DNA of 45,175 nucleotides from Nymphaea colorata (taxonomy: Eukaryota > Streptophyta > Magnoliopsida > Nymphaeales > Nymphaeaceae). The position numbers were made by a program, and so were the translations under genes. Where the stretch lies: NCBI RefSeq assembly GCF_008831285.2, contig NW_022205135.1, forward strand, positions 1 through 45,175, read 5' to 3'. The notes under the pieces were generated by a model. It saw only the letters and a program-made list of their open reading frames with translations. It was not told the origin of the DNA and made no database searches. Below, piece by piece: positions 33,822-45,103 of this stretch. The first letter of the stretch is position 1. Every line of letters begins with the position of its first letter.

Positions 33822-34141
33822 AATCGGTAATACTTTTTATTAAGATTTATTATCAATACTTATAATTCCATCAAGTATAGGTATATGCCAAAAGAATCGA
33901 TAATAATCCTACTTCAATCCCATTTTTGTCATCTTAGAAACTGCCATCATTAATACCTCATACTTTTTCAACAGAATTTCTTATAAATGGTTGATGCAGT
34001 AAGTTGGAGTTTATCGGGAATGATGGAGGAAATAGATAAAATAGATATTAATGCAGCCTTTGGAGATAAGTCTTTGATATGATAGGAAAAGTATACAAGA
34101 TAGGCGTATATTTGCGCTGGAGAGTGTCCAAATGTGAATTA
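33822..34141. other. AT-rich spacer, 320 bp
   Basis: This lies between the start of the coiled-coil/TLDc gene B and the stop of the ubiquitin-like gene, both on the minus strand. No coding ORF, RNA gene or repeat is seen; it should hold the promoter of gene B. Confidence 0.5.
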
Positions 34142-35515
34142 TCAGAAATAATCAGCTGGTTTTTCCTCCCTCACTTATGAGGAGCCCTCTCCTTCTACAT
34201 TCTCACCCTAATCCACCTTGGCCGACTAGACCTGCAGGGGTGCTTCTTACTCAACTTACGCAGTCACAACTACATCATCTTCCGCTTGGGCATGCTCCTC
34301 TACGCTGCTTTGCACCTCTTCGCCAACGGCAACGTCTTTTTCTGGCTCTATGTTGACCAATGCTGTGTTATCCTCAACTGGAGCACTCTCTTCCGCTACT
34401 GCAACTGGGCTTTCCTCATTTACTGCAGTAACCACCACATCGTCTTCAGCATTACCCTCCTCTACCCTATCACCTTCCTCCACTTTTTCACTCTCTCCAC
34501 CTTTCTTCTCCTATTTCCACTTCCTGTAGCTGTTCTCTTCTGCTTTTTCCCCTCTTCCCCCTTGTACTCATCCTCTGCGACTTCGATGTTTTGCCTTTCT
34601 GCTCCAAGATATATTTCTTCGGTGAGGTGACAGCCTTAGCGCTTTCCAAGTTGATCAACTCTTCATTCTTCTCCTCAGCGTAGACATGGCCAACCTTTTC
34701 CTCCTTCTCTCCTTCAGGCTCCGCCTAATCCTCTTCTCTCGCATCCTCACTGATCTTCTGCACGACTAAATAATAACAGACATACCTTCCTCTTCAGGGA
34801 TGATCTCCTCGGGCTATAGGTCGCACTTCTGGAGAGAAGAGGCGTGCCTAATCTTGGAGTCGAAGATGAAATCCATATTGATATTGGCATTGACTTCCTG
34901 TGGAACGTTGATAGTGAAATTGGGTTGCGGGTATATATCCTTCGGCTCTTCTGGAACCTCCAAGTCCTTAATGGGGACTGAGATCGGCTCGGCCGAGAGT
35001 TACCTGGCTGACTACGAGTTCAATTTGCGGTTCTTGAGCTCCTGGATGTTGGCAACGATTAGCTCGGAGTTGTTCTCGATGAGCTACTCGCGGAAAGTGC
35101 GGTTCAGGTTCAGCTGGCGACCGATGTGGACCAGCAGCAAGACATCAGACCTCTCTCCATAAGCTTTGTACAATTTATCATCGATGAAGTCCCTGATGGT
35201 CACGTTGCTTTCAGTTTATATCTTGACGGGGTTGCTCCTGGCGTTGAGCATGCGAACGTTGACTTCGATCACATCCAGATTGACCTCTTGGAGGTTGATG
35301 AGGTGGACGATGGCCTTCTATTTGAGGACGATTTAGGCGGTATCGGAGGGCAGGGATTGTCCGCCAACGATGAGGCGGATGGACTAAGGAGAGAGGTTTT
35401 GAGTTGCTGAGGCGAGACGGTAGAGCTACTCACCGGTTATGCTTGGAGGGATGTTGAGGATCTTACCGTATTTCTTACTGTTGCGGATGTAGATCTTCAC
35501 CTATTAGGCTGACAT
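34142..35515 (-). CDS. Protein with two ubiquitin-like domains and acidic tail
   Basis: Residues 1-80 are a ubiquitin-like fold: VKIYIRNSKKYGKILNIPP, TGEELYRLASATQNLSPE, then RLIVGGQSLPSDTAEIVL and KAIVHLIN, matching the beta-grasp pattern (RLI..G..L....). A second, more divergent copy follows (VNVRMLNARSNPVKIETES ... LLLVHIGRQLNLNRTF). The middle is a linker with VPIKDLEVPEEPKDIYPQP. The last 200 residues are charged and finally strongly acidic, with NAEDDVVVTA and QAEDDVVVTA as an internal repeat, ending EKPADYF-TGA. No diglycine is exposed at a ubiquitin-like C-terminus, so these are built-in UBL domains, likely binding ubiquitin receptors or the proteasome. A 20-nt intron lies at 34766. 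Slips are needed near 34560 and 34515. TAA/TAG in GE-E-L, SP-E-S and TA-E-I fit Glu. Confidence 0.8.
34766..34785 (-). other. 20-nt intron in the ubiquitin-like gene
   Basis: The coding strand is GTATGTCTGTTATTATTTAG, with GTATGT donor and TAG acceptor. Removing it joins EEIIPEEE to VVQKISEDAREEDE in the acidic frame; reading through gives an Arg-rich frame unlike the rest of the protein. Confidence 0.85.
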
Positions 35516-35658
35516 ACGGACCTATACTCTTGTTTAATTTATTCAAATCCAACATAAGGGCATATCATCAACACCAACAACGGATTGCTATTCGTAAATA
35601 AAGAAAAGCAAGTACCCCGCCCTGCATCCATCCTTCCGCTAAAATGTAATCATTATAA

Positions 35659-37439
35659 TCATTCCTTAATCTCCTCCTCCACCCTCAGCTGAGCCTGCGG
35701 GTACAATTCCTGCAATTTTCTATGTCTTTCCTTAGCGAACAGCTGGTACTCGTAGATATGGAAATCCATGACCGTCCGAGCAATGCCCAACTAATCAGTA
35801 AGAGACTTCTTCACCGCCCTCGTATAGTACTCCACTCGCTATGCGTGGTACTTGACCAGCTGCTACTCCACCAACGCCAGCAAGATGTGGTAGTACTCTA
35901 CAGATTTCTACAGTCGCTACTCGAATGCCTGGCTCTCGTTGGCCAGCTTCGACTTCTTGTCGTCCTATGATCCGCCCATGAAGAAGGTCTTCAGAGTGGT
36001 CTTGCGGTTGTTCAGAGATTAGATTTGCTCACGGTTGACCGCGATGCTCCGCTTGAGGTATTCGATCTACTTTTGGACGTAACGCACTTGCTATAGGGCA
36101 AGAATGACCGTGTCAATGTCCTTAAGCTCGAATTTTAGAACGTCGTATAACACCCAGATTGATGAGTTGTAATCCTGGATGAGATGGGCAGTATCTTCCA
36201 GCTTTGACTTATAGGCTTCGCTATTGTAGAGCGGCTGTGGGAATTCCTGATGTTTCTGGTTGGGTCCTTCCTCGAGGACGACAGGAAGGGGTATATCTTC
36301 TGCACTTCCTTCAGCTCTTCAGTTTTGGATGCGCGTTCTTGGCTTTTCCTTTCCTGGCTCCTCCTGCTCATCCTCTCCATGAGGCTGGGCTCCTTCTCCT
36401 CGAGGGGCTGTCCGTTGAACCACCTGAAGAGGACGTTTCGTAGGAGGGCAGCAGGGTTTGGTTCAACTTGCTGACCGCCGGATGTACTTGGATTTCAGGT
36501 CAGCCAGACGCATAAAGGAATCTTTGAACTCCACCAGCTCGATCTTCTTCTTGCCGAAATAAGTCTAGAACTCTTGGAAGATAAGCGGCGCTTGATCCTT
36601 TTTATACTGAATAAATCCACCCATACCATAAACTCCTCTCGATGGCAATTCTGATACGCCTCGGAAAGGCATTCTTATACTTCTCCAGCAGGTCGCCCAC
36701 CTTGGGCTGCTAGATTCGCTCAAAAGTAGCCTCCACGTTGACGTTATCGTCCATGAACAGACCCACCTCCTCACTGTAGTACACCCGCTAGTAAAAACTC
36801 ACCTTACGCCAGAAGTGGTGGATGTACTTCACACGAGAACGGATCACCTGCTACTCGCTGCTCCCCAGGAGAGTCTTGCTCGGCATGCACGGGATGAACA
36901 CGCCAGGCCACAACTCGGCCAGCTTTTTACGCAAAGCAATGTATTCGGTATATCGACGCGTAAAGACACCCTCACCGTTCTTGTCCCTCTTTTTAGCAGT
37001 ATAACCGATGTGCTTGTTGATCCCGCTCACCGTCACAGGAGTCTCAGTTATTGATATGTCGATCTGGATCGAACAGACAGTACGTCGTTGGCGAAGGGAA
37101 GCTAATCAGTATATGGGATTGGCTCTGTGTGGAGTTGCTCGACGATGGCGGTGGGGTCGAGTTAAGTGAGTCTCCAATTGTACTTGGTGTGTCCATTCTG
37201 GATGGGAGGGCAGGTACGTAATAGTAGATGGGATTGATGATGGTGGGAGGTGGTACACGCGATGCTCTAACTTCTGCTTGCGGGAGCGGATGCATTTTGG
37301 GATCGACTTCATGCATGATATCCTGCATTTTGATCTCCGGCTCTTCCCGATCCCTCTCCCTCTCTCGCTCTCGCTCCTCCTCGTGCTAGGTGGCGAACTC
37401 GGTCGACTTGGGCCGCTATTGCTACTCACCCTCAGACAT
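35659..37439 (-). CDS. Sorting nexin with PX and BAR domains
   Basis: About 590 residues. The N-terminus is charged then Pro/Ser-rich (RVPPPTIINPIYYYVPALPS). The PX domain follows: ITETPVTVSGINKHIGYT, GVFTRRYTEYIALRKKLAEL and WPGVFIPCMPSKTLLGS, with the RRY motif that contacts phosphatidylinositol 3-phosphate and the Pro-rich loop that enters the membrane. After it come FMDDNVNVEATFERI, KVGDLLEKYKNAFP and a BAR-like helical region (WVLYDVLKFELKDIDTVILA, EYLKRSIAVNREQIESLNNR, VEYYHILLALVEEQLVKYH) ending LRVEEEIKE-TGA. Such proteins shape and sort endosomal tubules and pair as SNX-BAR dimers. Slips occur near 37085, 36640, 36480 and 36230. The VPS4 gene lies about 0.7 kb upstream, but co-regulation is not shown. 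Confidence 0.85.
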
Positions 37440-37594
37440 CGTATTATTATTTAAATTCGGCATATCCAAATCATCCATAACAATAAATAAATAAGACGAA
37501 TATGAAGAGCTTGGTGAGAAGTAAGAGAAAAAGTAGGTATATATGAAATCTTGATCAAGGCAACTTAACGAAGGGTATCGGATTAGACTTATGA

Positions 37595-38080
37595 TCAATG
37601 GCGAAATTTAAGTGGGATTCCGGAGCTGTTCATTTTAGGAAAAGAAATGATAAACACAGCATGAGGTTGGAAGGATATGGTATATAGATGAGGAATGCAC
37701 TTTGACTTGACCTTTCCCTTCCGTTTGGTGAGGCCAATGAGGGCGTGCATGAGATCTCCTCCAAGGAAGGGGAATACCTTCTTGTCTTGGATCTTTCCAT
37801 CCATTTGTGAGGCCAAGAGGGCGTGATGAGGTCTCCCAAGGAAGGGAATACCTTCCTTGTCTTGACCTTTCCCTTCCGTCTTGAGGCCAATGAAAGTTGT
37901 GTTCCTGCATGAATCCCATTCCTCTTTGAGGGCGAGTAAAAAATCAAACAGAAGGTATATCAGCTTAGCCTTATCCCGAGTGCTTAGTTTGAGGCCATAT
38001 AGCAGCAAGGGATCACTTGGTTCGTTGGTCCCTAGTATGTCTACAAACTGATGGCTATATATTTTGATTATTCCCAGCAT
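37595..38080 (-). CDS. Small ORF with internal repeat, hypothetical
   Basis: A 161-residue ORF runs from ATG 38080 to TGA 37595 (MLGIIKIYSHQFVDILGTNE, LLFDFLLALKEEWDS). No family recognised. Unlike its neighbours it contains no in-frame TAA or TAG, so it may have been acquired recently or may not be coding. Its second half is built from a repeated unit (TEGKGQDKEGIPFLG, MDGKIQDKKVFPFLG, then a partial copy). The copies differ by compensating one-base indels in homopolymers, which a real coding repeat would rarely tolerate. The ATG is preceded in frame by a TGA, so the start is firm if the ORF is real. Confidence 0.4.
   Translation of the reverse strand: MLGIIKIYSHQFVDILGTNEPSDPLLLYGLKLSTRDKAKLIYLLFDFLLALKEEWDSCRNTTFIGLKTEGKGQDKEGIPFLGRPHHALLASQMDGKIQDKKVFPFLGGDLMHALIGLTKRKGKVKSKCIPHLYTISFQPHAVFIISFPKMNSSGIPLKFRH
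37706..37896. repeat. Imperfect tandem repeat, about 75-81 bp, 2.4 copies
   Basis: The block beginning GACCTTTCCCTTCCG recurs near 37709, 37790 and 37864, each time followed by GTGAGGCCAA...GGGCGTG...GAGAT/GAGGTCTCC...AAGGAAGG...GAATACCTT...TTGTCTT; the third copy is partial. Spacing is 81 then 74 bp, with small indels between copies. It lies inside the small ORF at 37595-38080. Confidence 0.85.
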
Positions 38081-38154
38081 AGGCTGTCACATGCGCCTGC
38101 CCATAGAAATACTGCTCATTTTACTCATATGTATAGATGATGTTAAGGGAATAA

Positions 38155-39523
<1,369 letters not shown>

Positions 39524-39927
39524 TTATTTATTATAGGGAAGAGTTGGGATATATATATGCGGTTTGGACATTAAATACGATCAAGTCGTTGGAGCATATA
39601 AAAGAATTTTATTTTTTGCAGGGAGGGCAGAATAAAAGAAATGGGATTGCGGGCAAGCGGAAAGAGGATGGAGAAGAAAGGAGAATAGGGGCTGTGGGTT
39701 TTGGAAGAGTGATGATGGGAATTGGGAGAGCGTTTATAGTTATTGATAAGAGTATGGATATTGGGTCGTTCAGGTGGTTTATAATATTTCTTGATGGTTT
39801 ATTAATAAGTCTTGCAGTCAATACAAGCAAACCAATCAATCCAAAAGATATACACAAGTATCTTGTTGCCATATGGATAGTCAGTCGATGCATAGTCTTC
39901 CATTATGATAATCATATCAGTTCGCTA
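39524..39927. other. Spacer of 404 bp, unresolved ORFs
   Basis: This lies between the VPS4 start and the stop of the two-TM gene A, and should contain the VPS4 promoter. Both strands happen to be open. The min-strand frame from about 39902 (MEDYASTDYPYGNKILVYIF) has only TAA codons before TGA at 39524; a plus-strand frame begins at 39544. Neither shows family motifs or consistent coding composition, so I do not call a gene. Confidence 0.4.
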
Positions 39928-40346
39928 TCATTCCCGATCCTCCTCCCTGCCAATCTTCCGAACATTTGCCTTATTTTTCATTTTCTCGTGCTTCTCTTGC
40001 TGCTACTGGATCAGCCTCTTCTCCTCCCTGATCCTGCTCTTCCCCCACAGGAAGAAAAGAAAGAACATCGCCGCCACGAACACCAGAAAAATGACGCACC
40101 AGGCTATCGTATAATCGTTGAGGTTGTTGTTGGTCACCCAGAAAAGAAGCCCCACCATCAAGCCAAGCCAGCCCCGATGATGGCCACCACGAAGACCGAG
40201 TACTTGACGATTTAGCAGCAATCAAGGGGGTGATACTCCTCCGGCATTCCTTAGAATTTAGGCCTATAACTGCCCATGGTCCGCACGTATTCGAAGTCCC
40301 TGAGTGCGGAAGCGGAGTGATTTCCCTCGTTCCACTCGCTACGCAT
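39928..40346 (-). CDS. Small two-TM membrane protein A (tandem paralogue)
   Basis: About 140 residues, no named family. The N-terminus is polar (MRSEWNEGNHSASALRDFEY), then RPKFEGMPEEYHPLDCCEI. Two transmembrane helices follow: KYSVFVVAIIGAGLG-LMVGLLFW and TIAWCVIFLVFVAAMFFLFF. The C-terminal tail is basic/acidic (GKSRIREEKRLIQEQQEKHE) and ends GREEDRE-TGA. One slip in the first helix is fixed by adding one base after GGCTTGG near 40165. In-frame TAA at F-TAA-GMPEE and CC-TAA-IV suits Glu. The 40708-41154 gene is a clear paralogue with the same helix-loop-helix-tail order, so this is a tandem duplication. Confidence 0.72.
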
Positions 40347-40707
40347 CGTTTCTTTTGTTTAATTAATGCCAAATATTTAAAAAATAGCTTTCATTAATTT
40401 GCCAAAAGAAGATTACATTTGCGTCTTTTTCAACTTTTGACCGGATCAATACGGAGAAAGGGCGATCCTGTATGGATTTTTAGGGGAAAGAGGATCTTTA
40501 TTTTTGGGATAGGAATGATGAACTGTGCTCATTTTTTATTGGGATTATAAACATCTAATCAAAATTTCAAATAAAGGAAAAAACAAGCTAAGATAGCAAC
40601 GAGAAGATGATACACAAGGAGTAGAATGATTCGCTAGGCCAAAATGAAGAAATATATGCATCAATAATAGGGAAGATGCTTGATTTTATCTATACTCATA
40701 ATGACGA
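40347..40707. other. AT-rich spacer, 361 bp
   Basis: This spacer separates the two tandem two-TM genes. It is AT-rich with no coding ORF or repeat, and presumably carries the promoter of gene A. Confidence 0.5.
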
Positions 40708-41154
40708 TCATCCTTAAAGTTCTTCACTGAATTTCGACCTCCTCACCATGAAAACGTTGTTACTTCCCTTCATTTTCTCCTGTTTAGCGTGTTGCTGGCA
40801 ATTAAACGTTTTTCTTCTCGAATCCTTCCCCTCCCGCTCGTGAAAAACAATATGATCATGATTACCACAAAGGCAAGGAAAACGAGGCACCAAACACACT
40901 GTATGAGGGTAATCCGAAGCAATTATCCACGAAAGAAGCCCGACCATGATGGCCAATCCTCCCTGATGATTCCAACCACGTAGAGAGAATACTTTGCTAC
41001 TTCCCACCAACTAAGCGGAAAGTATTCTTCCGGGATTCCCTGAACTTGGGCTTGTATGCGCCCATCCCCTGGTGTACTCGAGTCGTCTGATGATGGCGGC
41101 CGCTGAGGATTGGTTCTCCTCGATATCCTGGAACATGATTTGCTTTTTGATCAT
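40708..41154 (-). CDS. Small two-TM membrane protein B (tandem paralogue)
   Basis: About 145 residues from ATG 41154 (MIKKQIMFQDIEENQSSAAA); a second ATG at 41136 is possible. It aligns with gene A in order: NQSSAAAIIRRLEYTRGW against NHSASALRDFEYVRTMG; KPKFRGIPEEYFPLSWWEVA against RPKFEGMPEEYHPLDCCEI; KYSLYVVGII...LAIMVGLLSW as helix 1; CLVFLAFVVIMIILFF as helix 2; and RGRIREEKRLI followed by CQQHAKQEKMKGSNNVF as the tail, ending KFSEELEG-TGA. Slips near 41075, 41045, 40950, 40890 and 40800 are needed. Length and motif order are conserved but identity is moderate, so the duplication is not recent. Function unknown. Confidence 0.66.
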
Positions 41155-41631
41155 TATATAGGAATTACTATGGCAAAATTTAAATAATAGCTTTCATAAA
41201 AATAGGATTTGCGGGATATCTGGCAGCCTCCTTTGATTGTATATGGAATGGGAGGCTGGGAGAAGGGTGGTTGAGCGAAAATGGAATGATTGATGGCATT
41301 TTTTTGGGAAGTTTTATGGATTGTTTTGATGAAAAAGTTAAAATGAAAAATCTATTGTTTGATGATTAAAATATGGTATAAATCCAACCTGATGGCAAAG
41401 GTATGAGCTTATTTCATTTGTAATGAATGATTCCATTTATTTATCATCAATTGTTAAGTCCAAATACAACAATTAGAAAAACATCTAATCTTCAAACTAG
41501 GCATGATCAATACCATTCCTATCCCTTTACTATTGATCCCTACTGTCCGAGATTATACGTGATTATTGTATGTGCATATATAATGACAAATATAAACAAA
41601 ATGACCCTTGATCAGAGTAAGAACGGCCGTT
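41155..41631. other. AT-rich spacer, 477 bp
   Basis: This is the longest spacer in the window, between the start of the two-TM gene B and the stop of the coiled-coil gene. It is AT-rich and I see no convincing gene; a standard-code ORF at 41427-41654 on the plus strand is short and without coding character. Confidence 0.5.
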
Positions 41632-42735
41632 TCACAGAATGGAGTCCATGCTAAGTTCTAGCGAAATCTCCACCTCTTCCGCCCTGCTGTACTCCCTCGT
41701 TGCGCTTGGCAATCACCTTCCTCAGCAAGTCTACCTTCTCCTTGTACTAGTTCACTACCTTCCTCAAGTTGTCACGCTCCAGGCCCTTCTTGATACTGTC
41801 CATCCTCGTCTTTTCCAACTATTCCTTCCGCCTCTTCATCACGTCCTGCTGGATATTCAAATATCTAAGCTCCAAAGTTCGTTTTATATCTTCTCCTTGA
41901 GGAGTTGATCAAGGCGTCCATTTGCTCTTCGGCCTGCCTGGACGCATCCAATTCCTTGGAGAGGAGGACCACGGTTTGCCGCTCCTCTTTGAGATCGTGT
42001 TCCAATTGCGAAATGGATTGCTTGAGAGAGGTTATCTCCTCTTTGCTGTGCTAGACCACCCGCTGCATTTGCAGCTTCTCCGCCTTTAGGCGCTCCAGGC
42101 GTCGAAGTGCCTGCACTTGGGCATTTCTTGGAGAAGGGCTGGTCTACAGCTATTGCCTGAGAGCAGATACCTAGTTCTCCAGCCGACGGTTCTCCTCCCT
42201 CAGTTTCTCATTCTCGCCCTCAAGGCCGAACCAATCCCCACTGTGCTACGCCGTCTAAATCGCGTAGCTCTTCCCGGCCAGGCTTTAAATCGAAATTCCG
42301 GAGGGGTTGGGCGTGTAATCGGAGGTGATCATATCGTCAAAGGTGGAGTAGAAGTGCAAGGGAACGATCTTGCACGATTGCGCCTGCGAAATCTAGCATC
42401 TTTAGTGAAGACTTTGCGCGGTTTTTCTGCGTTGCGGATGAGGAGAGAGCTTTGCTATGCTTGGGCGAGAGGTATTTGATTTCTTCCTGGAGGTGGGGGT
42501 TGATGACCTTGAGGGAGGGGGCCGGCAGAATGCCTTCCGTGCGGGGGGATCGCTTCTATCTGGAGATTCGAGGGTAAAGGGGGAGGTTTTCTGCTAGAGT
42601 AGGGGGACTAGATGCCTTTTTTGCGGGCAAAGGGAGCCTTTTTGTCAGGCTTGCGGGTCAGCAGACCGGGGAGGTCACTCGCTGCGGGTCCTACGCTGAG
42701 CAGGAAGAGAAACTGGTTATTTTCTGAAGACGCAT
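41632..42735 (-). CDS. Coiled-coil protein, about 370 aa
   Basis: From ATG 42735 (MRLQKITSFSSCSAED) a Pro/Ser-rich region with SLKVINPHLQEEIKYLSPKH leads to HFYSTFDDMITSDYTPNPSG, then to a long coiled coil: FGLEGENEKLREENRRLENE, RLKAEKLQMQRVVEHSKEEI, SISQLEHDLKEERQTVVLLS, RRKEELEKTRMDSIKKGLER and RKVVNEYKEKVDLLRKVIAK. It ends EYSRAEEVEISLELSMDSIL-TGA. In-frame TAG/TAA codons sit in heptads where Glu fits. Slips near 42340, 42250, 41880 and 41665 are needed; the last requires removing a G, the opposite of the usual. Nothing identifies the family; centrosomal or ciliary coiled-coil proteins look like this. Confidence 0.68.
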
Positions 42736-43015
42736 ACACAGATAAAATTATCATAAATGTCAGCTCGAAAAGCTGAAAAATATTGGAACAGAAAAATCAC
42801 AGGGGCAGGAAGAAAACCCAGGGTATCAGACGGGTAAAGGAGGAGCATTGGTATAGTAATGATGGATTAGATAAAACAATCAGTCCTGGTTTGGAGATCT
42901 GAAATTTGAATATTTTCTATGGATTTTCTACGAACCGGCTGCGGTTAGTCAAAGGGATCCTCCTCTTCGCATTTGGTACTACTCTGGACACTCACAGGCT
43001 CCATCTCTCCTTCTT

Positions 43016-43622
43016 TCAAAATTCTACATAGGAGAAACAGTACATTCGCTTCTTGCTTCCATGCGACTTCAGCTCTACACATTCCAGCGAGGTGATAGAC
43101 TTAGTTTCTTCTTCTTTTTCGCTGGGATTACTATCAGTATCTTGAAACCAGGCAATCTTCTTCCCTTTCTTTTGCTTGATTTCTAGAATATCCTTCAGGC
43201 TATCCAGACTGAAGGATTGCTCGCTCTCCCGACTGCGTTTTTGATGAAGTGGATGCGTGATGTGCTTCATCATCCGATGAGTACCTTTATGTAGTCATCG
43301 AAAGGTTACTTGCAGATTTGGCAGAAGTGGTGCGTTGGCTTCGGGATTTGCTGAGTAGGCAATCGGATACGATGGCTATTGGCGGGTTCTTGCGCTAGGG
43401 GATCTCACGCATGGAGTGGGTCTGCAGTCCGGCTTCGGTTTGGAAGGGGAGCTACAGTTAGGGATGATAGGTGGGTATGGTGCGGACCAATTTGAAGGTT
43501 TTCCTGCATTAAACTGGTGAGAAATCGCAGGTAACTTCAGGCCTATGCAGGTTGGGTACTGCGGGTTTGATAGAGAAGAGATACTGTTCTGGAATATTTA
43601 TTTCTTCCTTATGATGCAGCAT
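43016..43622 (-). CDS. Zinc-finger protein with one C2H2-like finger
   Basis: About 200 residues from ATG 43622 (MLHHKEEINIPEQYLFSIKP). In the middle, THHFCQICKEPFDDYIKVL followed by MMKHITHPLHQKR gives Cys-x2-Cys and His-x3-His or His-x6-His, the ligand layout of DBF4-type or matrin-type C2H2 fingers. The C-terminus is charged (ILEIKQKKGKKIAWFQDTDS) and ends RMYCFSYVEF-TGA. DBF4 would activate CDC7 kinase in replication, but no other DBF4 motif is seen and the protein is short, so I name only the finger. Slips near 43357 (AAA) and 43273 (GG) restore the finger. The start lies 146 bp from a divergent gene, which suggests a shared promoter. Confidence 0.62.
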
Positions 43623-43768
43623 ATAAATATTACATCGAATATCGTCTAAAATGGTATTAGATTATCGATGGAAGGATGGTGATATTTTTTATGACATTTC
43701 GGACAGAGCAGTCAGCTGGGGACTATTGGAGTACTTTTGTACGCTAGGATGGCAATTATTATATTAAC

Positions 43769-44285
43769 ATGGAGTTAAGAAAAGCCCACTTCCCCATCAA
43801 GGTGAAATTGCAGAGGAAAAGCAATAGAACTTTCAAATTTGCACCACAGGCCTCCACGCCGCAGAGAAAGGGACAGCGTGAAGAGAAGCATCGAGGAATC
43901 GAGATCAATAATATCCTCAAGAAGATGCATAAGATCGAACTCTCCATCTACCAAGAGCAAATAACAGTAACACTTCCATAACCCAGTCGATAAAGGCTCA
44001 AAAAAAGACAGAGGACAACTTCCAAAGCCAGCTGGACATCTTTTGGAATGATCTCCTTTCCCGCCTCTCCCCAGGGAAGGACAACAGCGACGATCAAAGG
44101 GAAGCCAGTATCAGCTACGAGGAATCGTACATTAAGCGGCAGAGCATGGTGGCCAACCAGATCGTGAGATACAGGAGCGAATCGTCGAAGGTGAGAAATG
44201 AACTAGCGGAAAAAGAGCTCAAATGGTCAAACTCTACTCCTCCAATCGGAAATTCAGCAAACCCTTTGCCTCTCTTCCCAAATGA
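43769..44285 (+). CDS. Hypothetical basic protein, about 172 aa
   Basis: From ATG 43769 (MELRKAHFPIKVKLQRKSNR) the protein is basic, then helical (EKHRGIEINNILKKMHKIEL). A slip near 43955 leads to TEDNFQSQLDIFWNDLLSRL, SYEESYIKRQSMVANQIVRY and RNELAEKELKMVKLYSSNRK, and one A added near 44223 gives the ending FASLPK-TGA at 44285. It looks like a DNA-, RNA- or cytoskeleton-associated helical protein; no family is recognised. It is divergent from the zinc-finger gene and convergent with the next gene (stops 94 bp apart). Confidence 0.55.
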
Positions 44286-44379
44286 TCATTTTCTGTTACT
44301 ATCCCCCCATCAAGGGACGACCATTTTACAATAGATAGACAATTGCATCGATTGCTGCAGGGAAAGAATATTAATGATA

Positions 44380-45103
44380 TCAAAGCACCAATTTCTTCTT
44401 CTCCACTCCTTTCCGCTTCTCCGTCAACCTCTCCAAAGGATTTCTAAACTATTTCACATGGTCATGCCTCACGGGATAGTGACTCAGCATCTTAATGGTC
44501 GTGTTGGCCTGCTCGCAAAGCCGACTACGATCCGGATTGCAATTGGTGAGGTAATTGAGAGCGTTGAGAGTGGTCGAGCCGTGAGAAATAAACTCCTACT
44601 AGACTAAGGTGATGTCGGAAAGCATCTGGAGGCTGCTGATGTCCGCCTTTGTCTGCTGGAAAGTGATTTCGTTGGATTTTAGAGGGTAAGTTTGGAACGA
44701 AGCGGAGGGCGGGGGTTGGGTGGATCCGATGCGTTATATCTTGAGCATTTGCTCGGGCCTCATCCTGGAGCTGGACAGCGAGTTCTTGTATGAGGCCTCC
44801 TTGGAGCCGAGAGTGGTGGTTCCGTATGCAGATTATGCGTTAGTCCTGATGATTTTGAAGCTGCGATGGTTGGCGGGCGGGCGAGGTTCTTGGTCAAGCT
44901 GATGCCGGCTGTTTTCTCCTGCGATAGCCCTTCTTGGCGATGAGCAAGTTGATCTTCTTTTCCTTGCTTTTGTTCTGCAGTGAGCGCGCATATTATCTGC
45001 GCGCGGAGGAGTGGAGTCGCGATTGGGGGCGATGGTGTTGATGAAGCAGCAAGTCTGGGTGATTTGCTAGGGAGGGGGGCTTGGTTTGGAGGGGGTGGGA
45101 CAT
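44380..45103 (-). CDS. Hypothetical protein, about 240 aa
   Basis: From ATG 45103 (MSHPLQTKPPSLANHPDLL) a Pro/His-rich N-terminus is followed by basic NKSKEKKINLLIAKKGYRR. Slips near 44900 and 44860 lead to TAGISLTKNLARPPTIAA and FKIIRTNAESAYGTTTLGSK. The rest is helical: ASYKNSLSSSRMRPEQMLKI, ITFQQTKADISSLQMLSDIT, HGSTTLNALNYLTNCNPDRS, and EQANTTIKMLSHYPVRHDHV, ending KRKGVEKKKLVL-TGA. In-frame TAA/TAG occur at several places. No signal peptide or membrane helix and no family recognised. The gene lies at the right edge of the window but is complete; bases 45104-45175 are AT-rich upstream sequence. Confidence 0.6.

Noticed and set aside
34286-34630. Plus-strand hydrophobic ORF (114 codons)
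   Set aside because: It is the antisense of the acidic tail of the ubiquitin-like gene; Glu/Asp/Val codons read backwards give Phe/Leu/Ser-rich nonsense.
37706-37896. Possible CRISPR-like array
   Set aside because: Units are contiguous, imperfect and only about 2.4 in number, with no unique spacers; the genome is eukaryotic.
39544-40215. Plus-strand ORF of 223 codons open in the standard code
   Set aside because: It overlaps the two-TM gene A on the other strand, whose frame has a paralogue 0.4 kb away; the plus-strand product shows no motif and includes spacer sequence.
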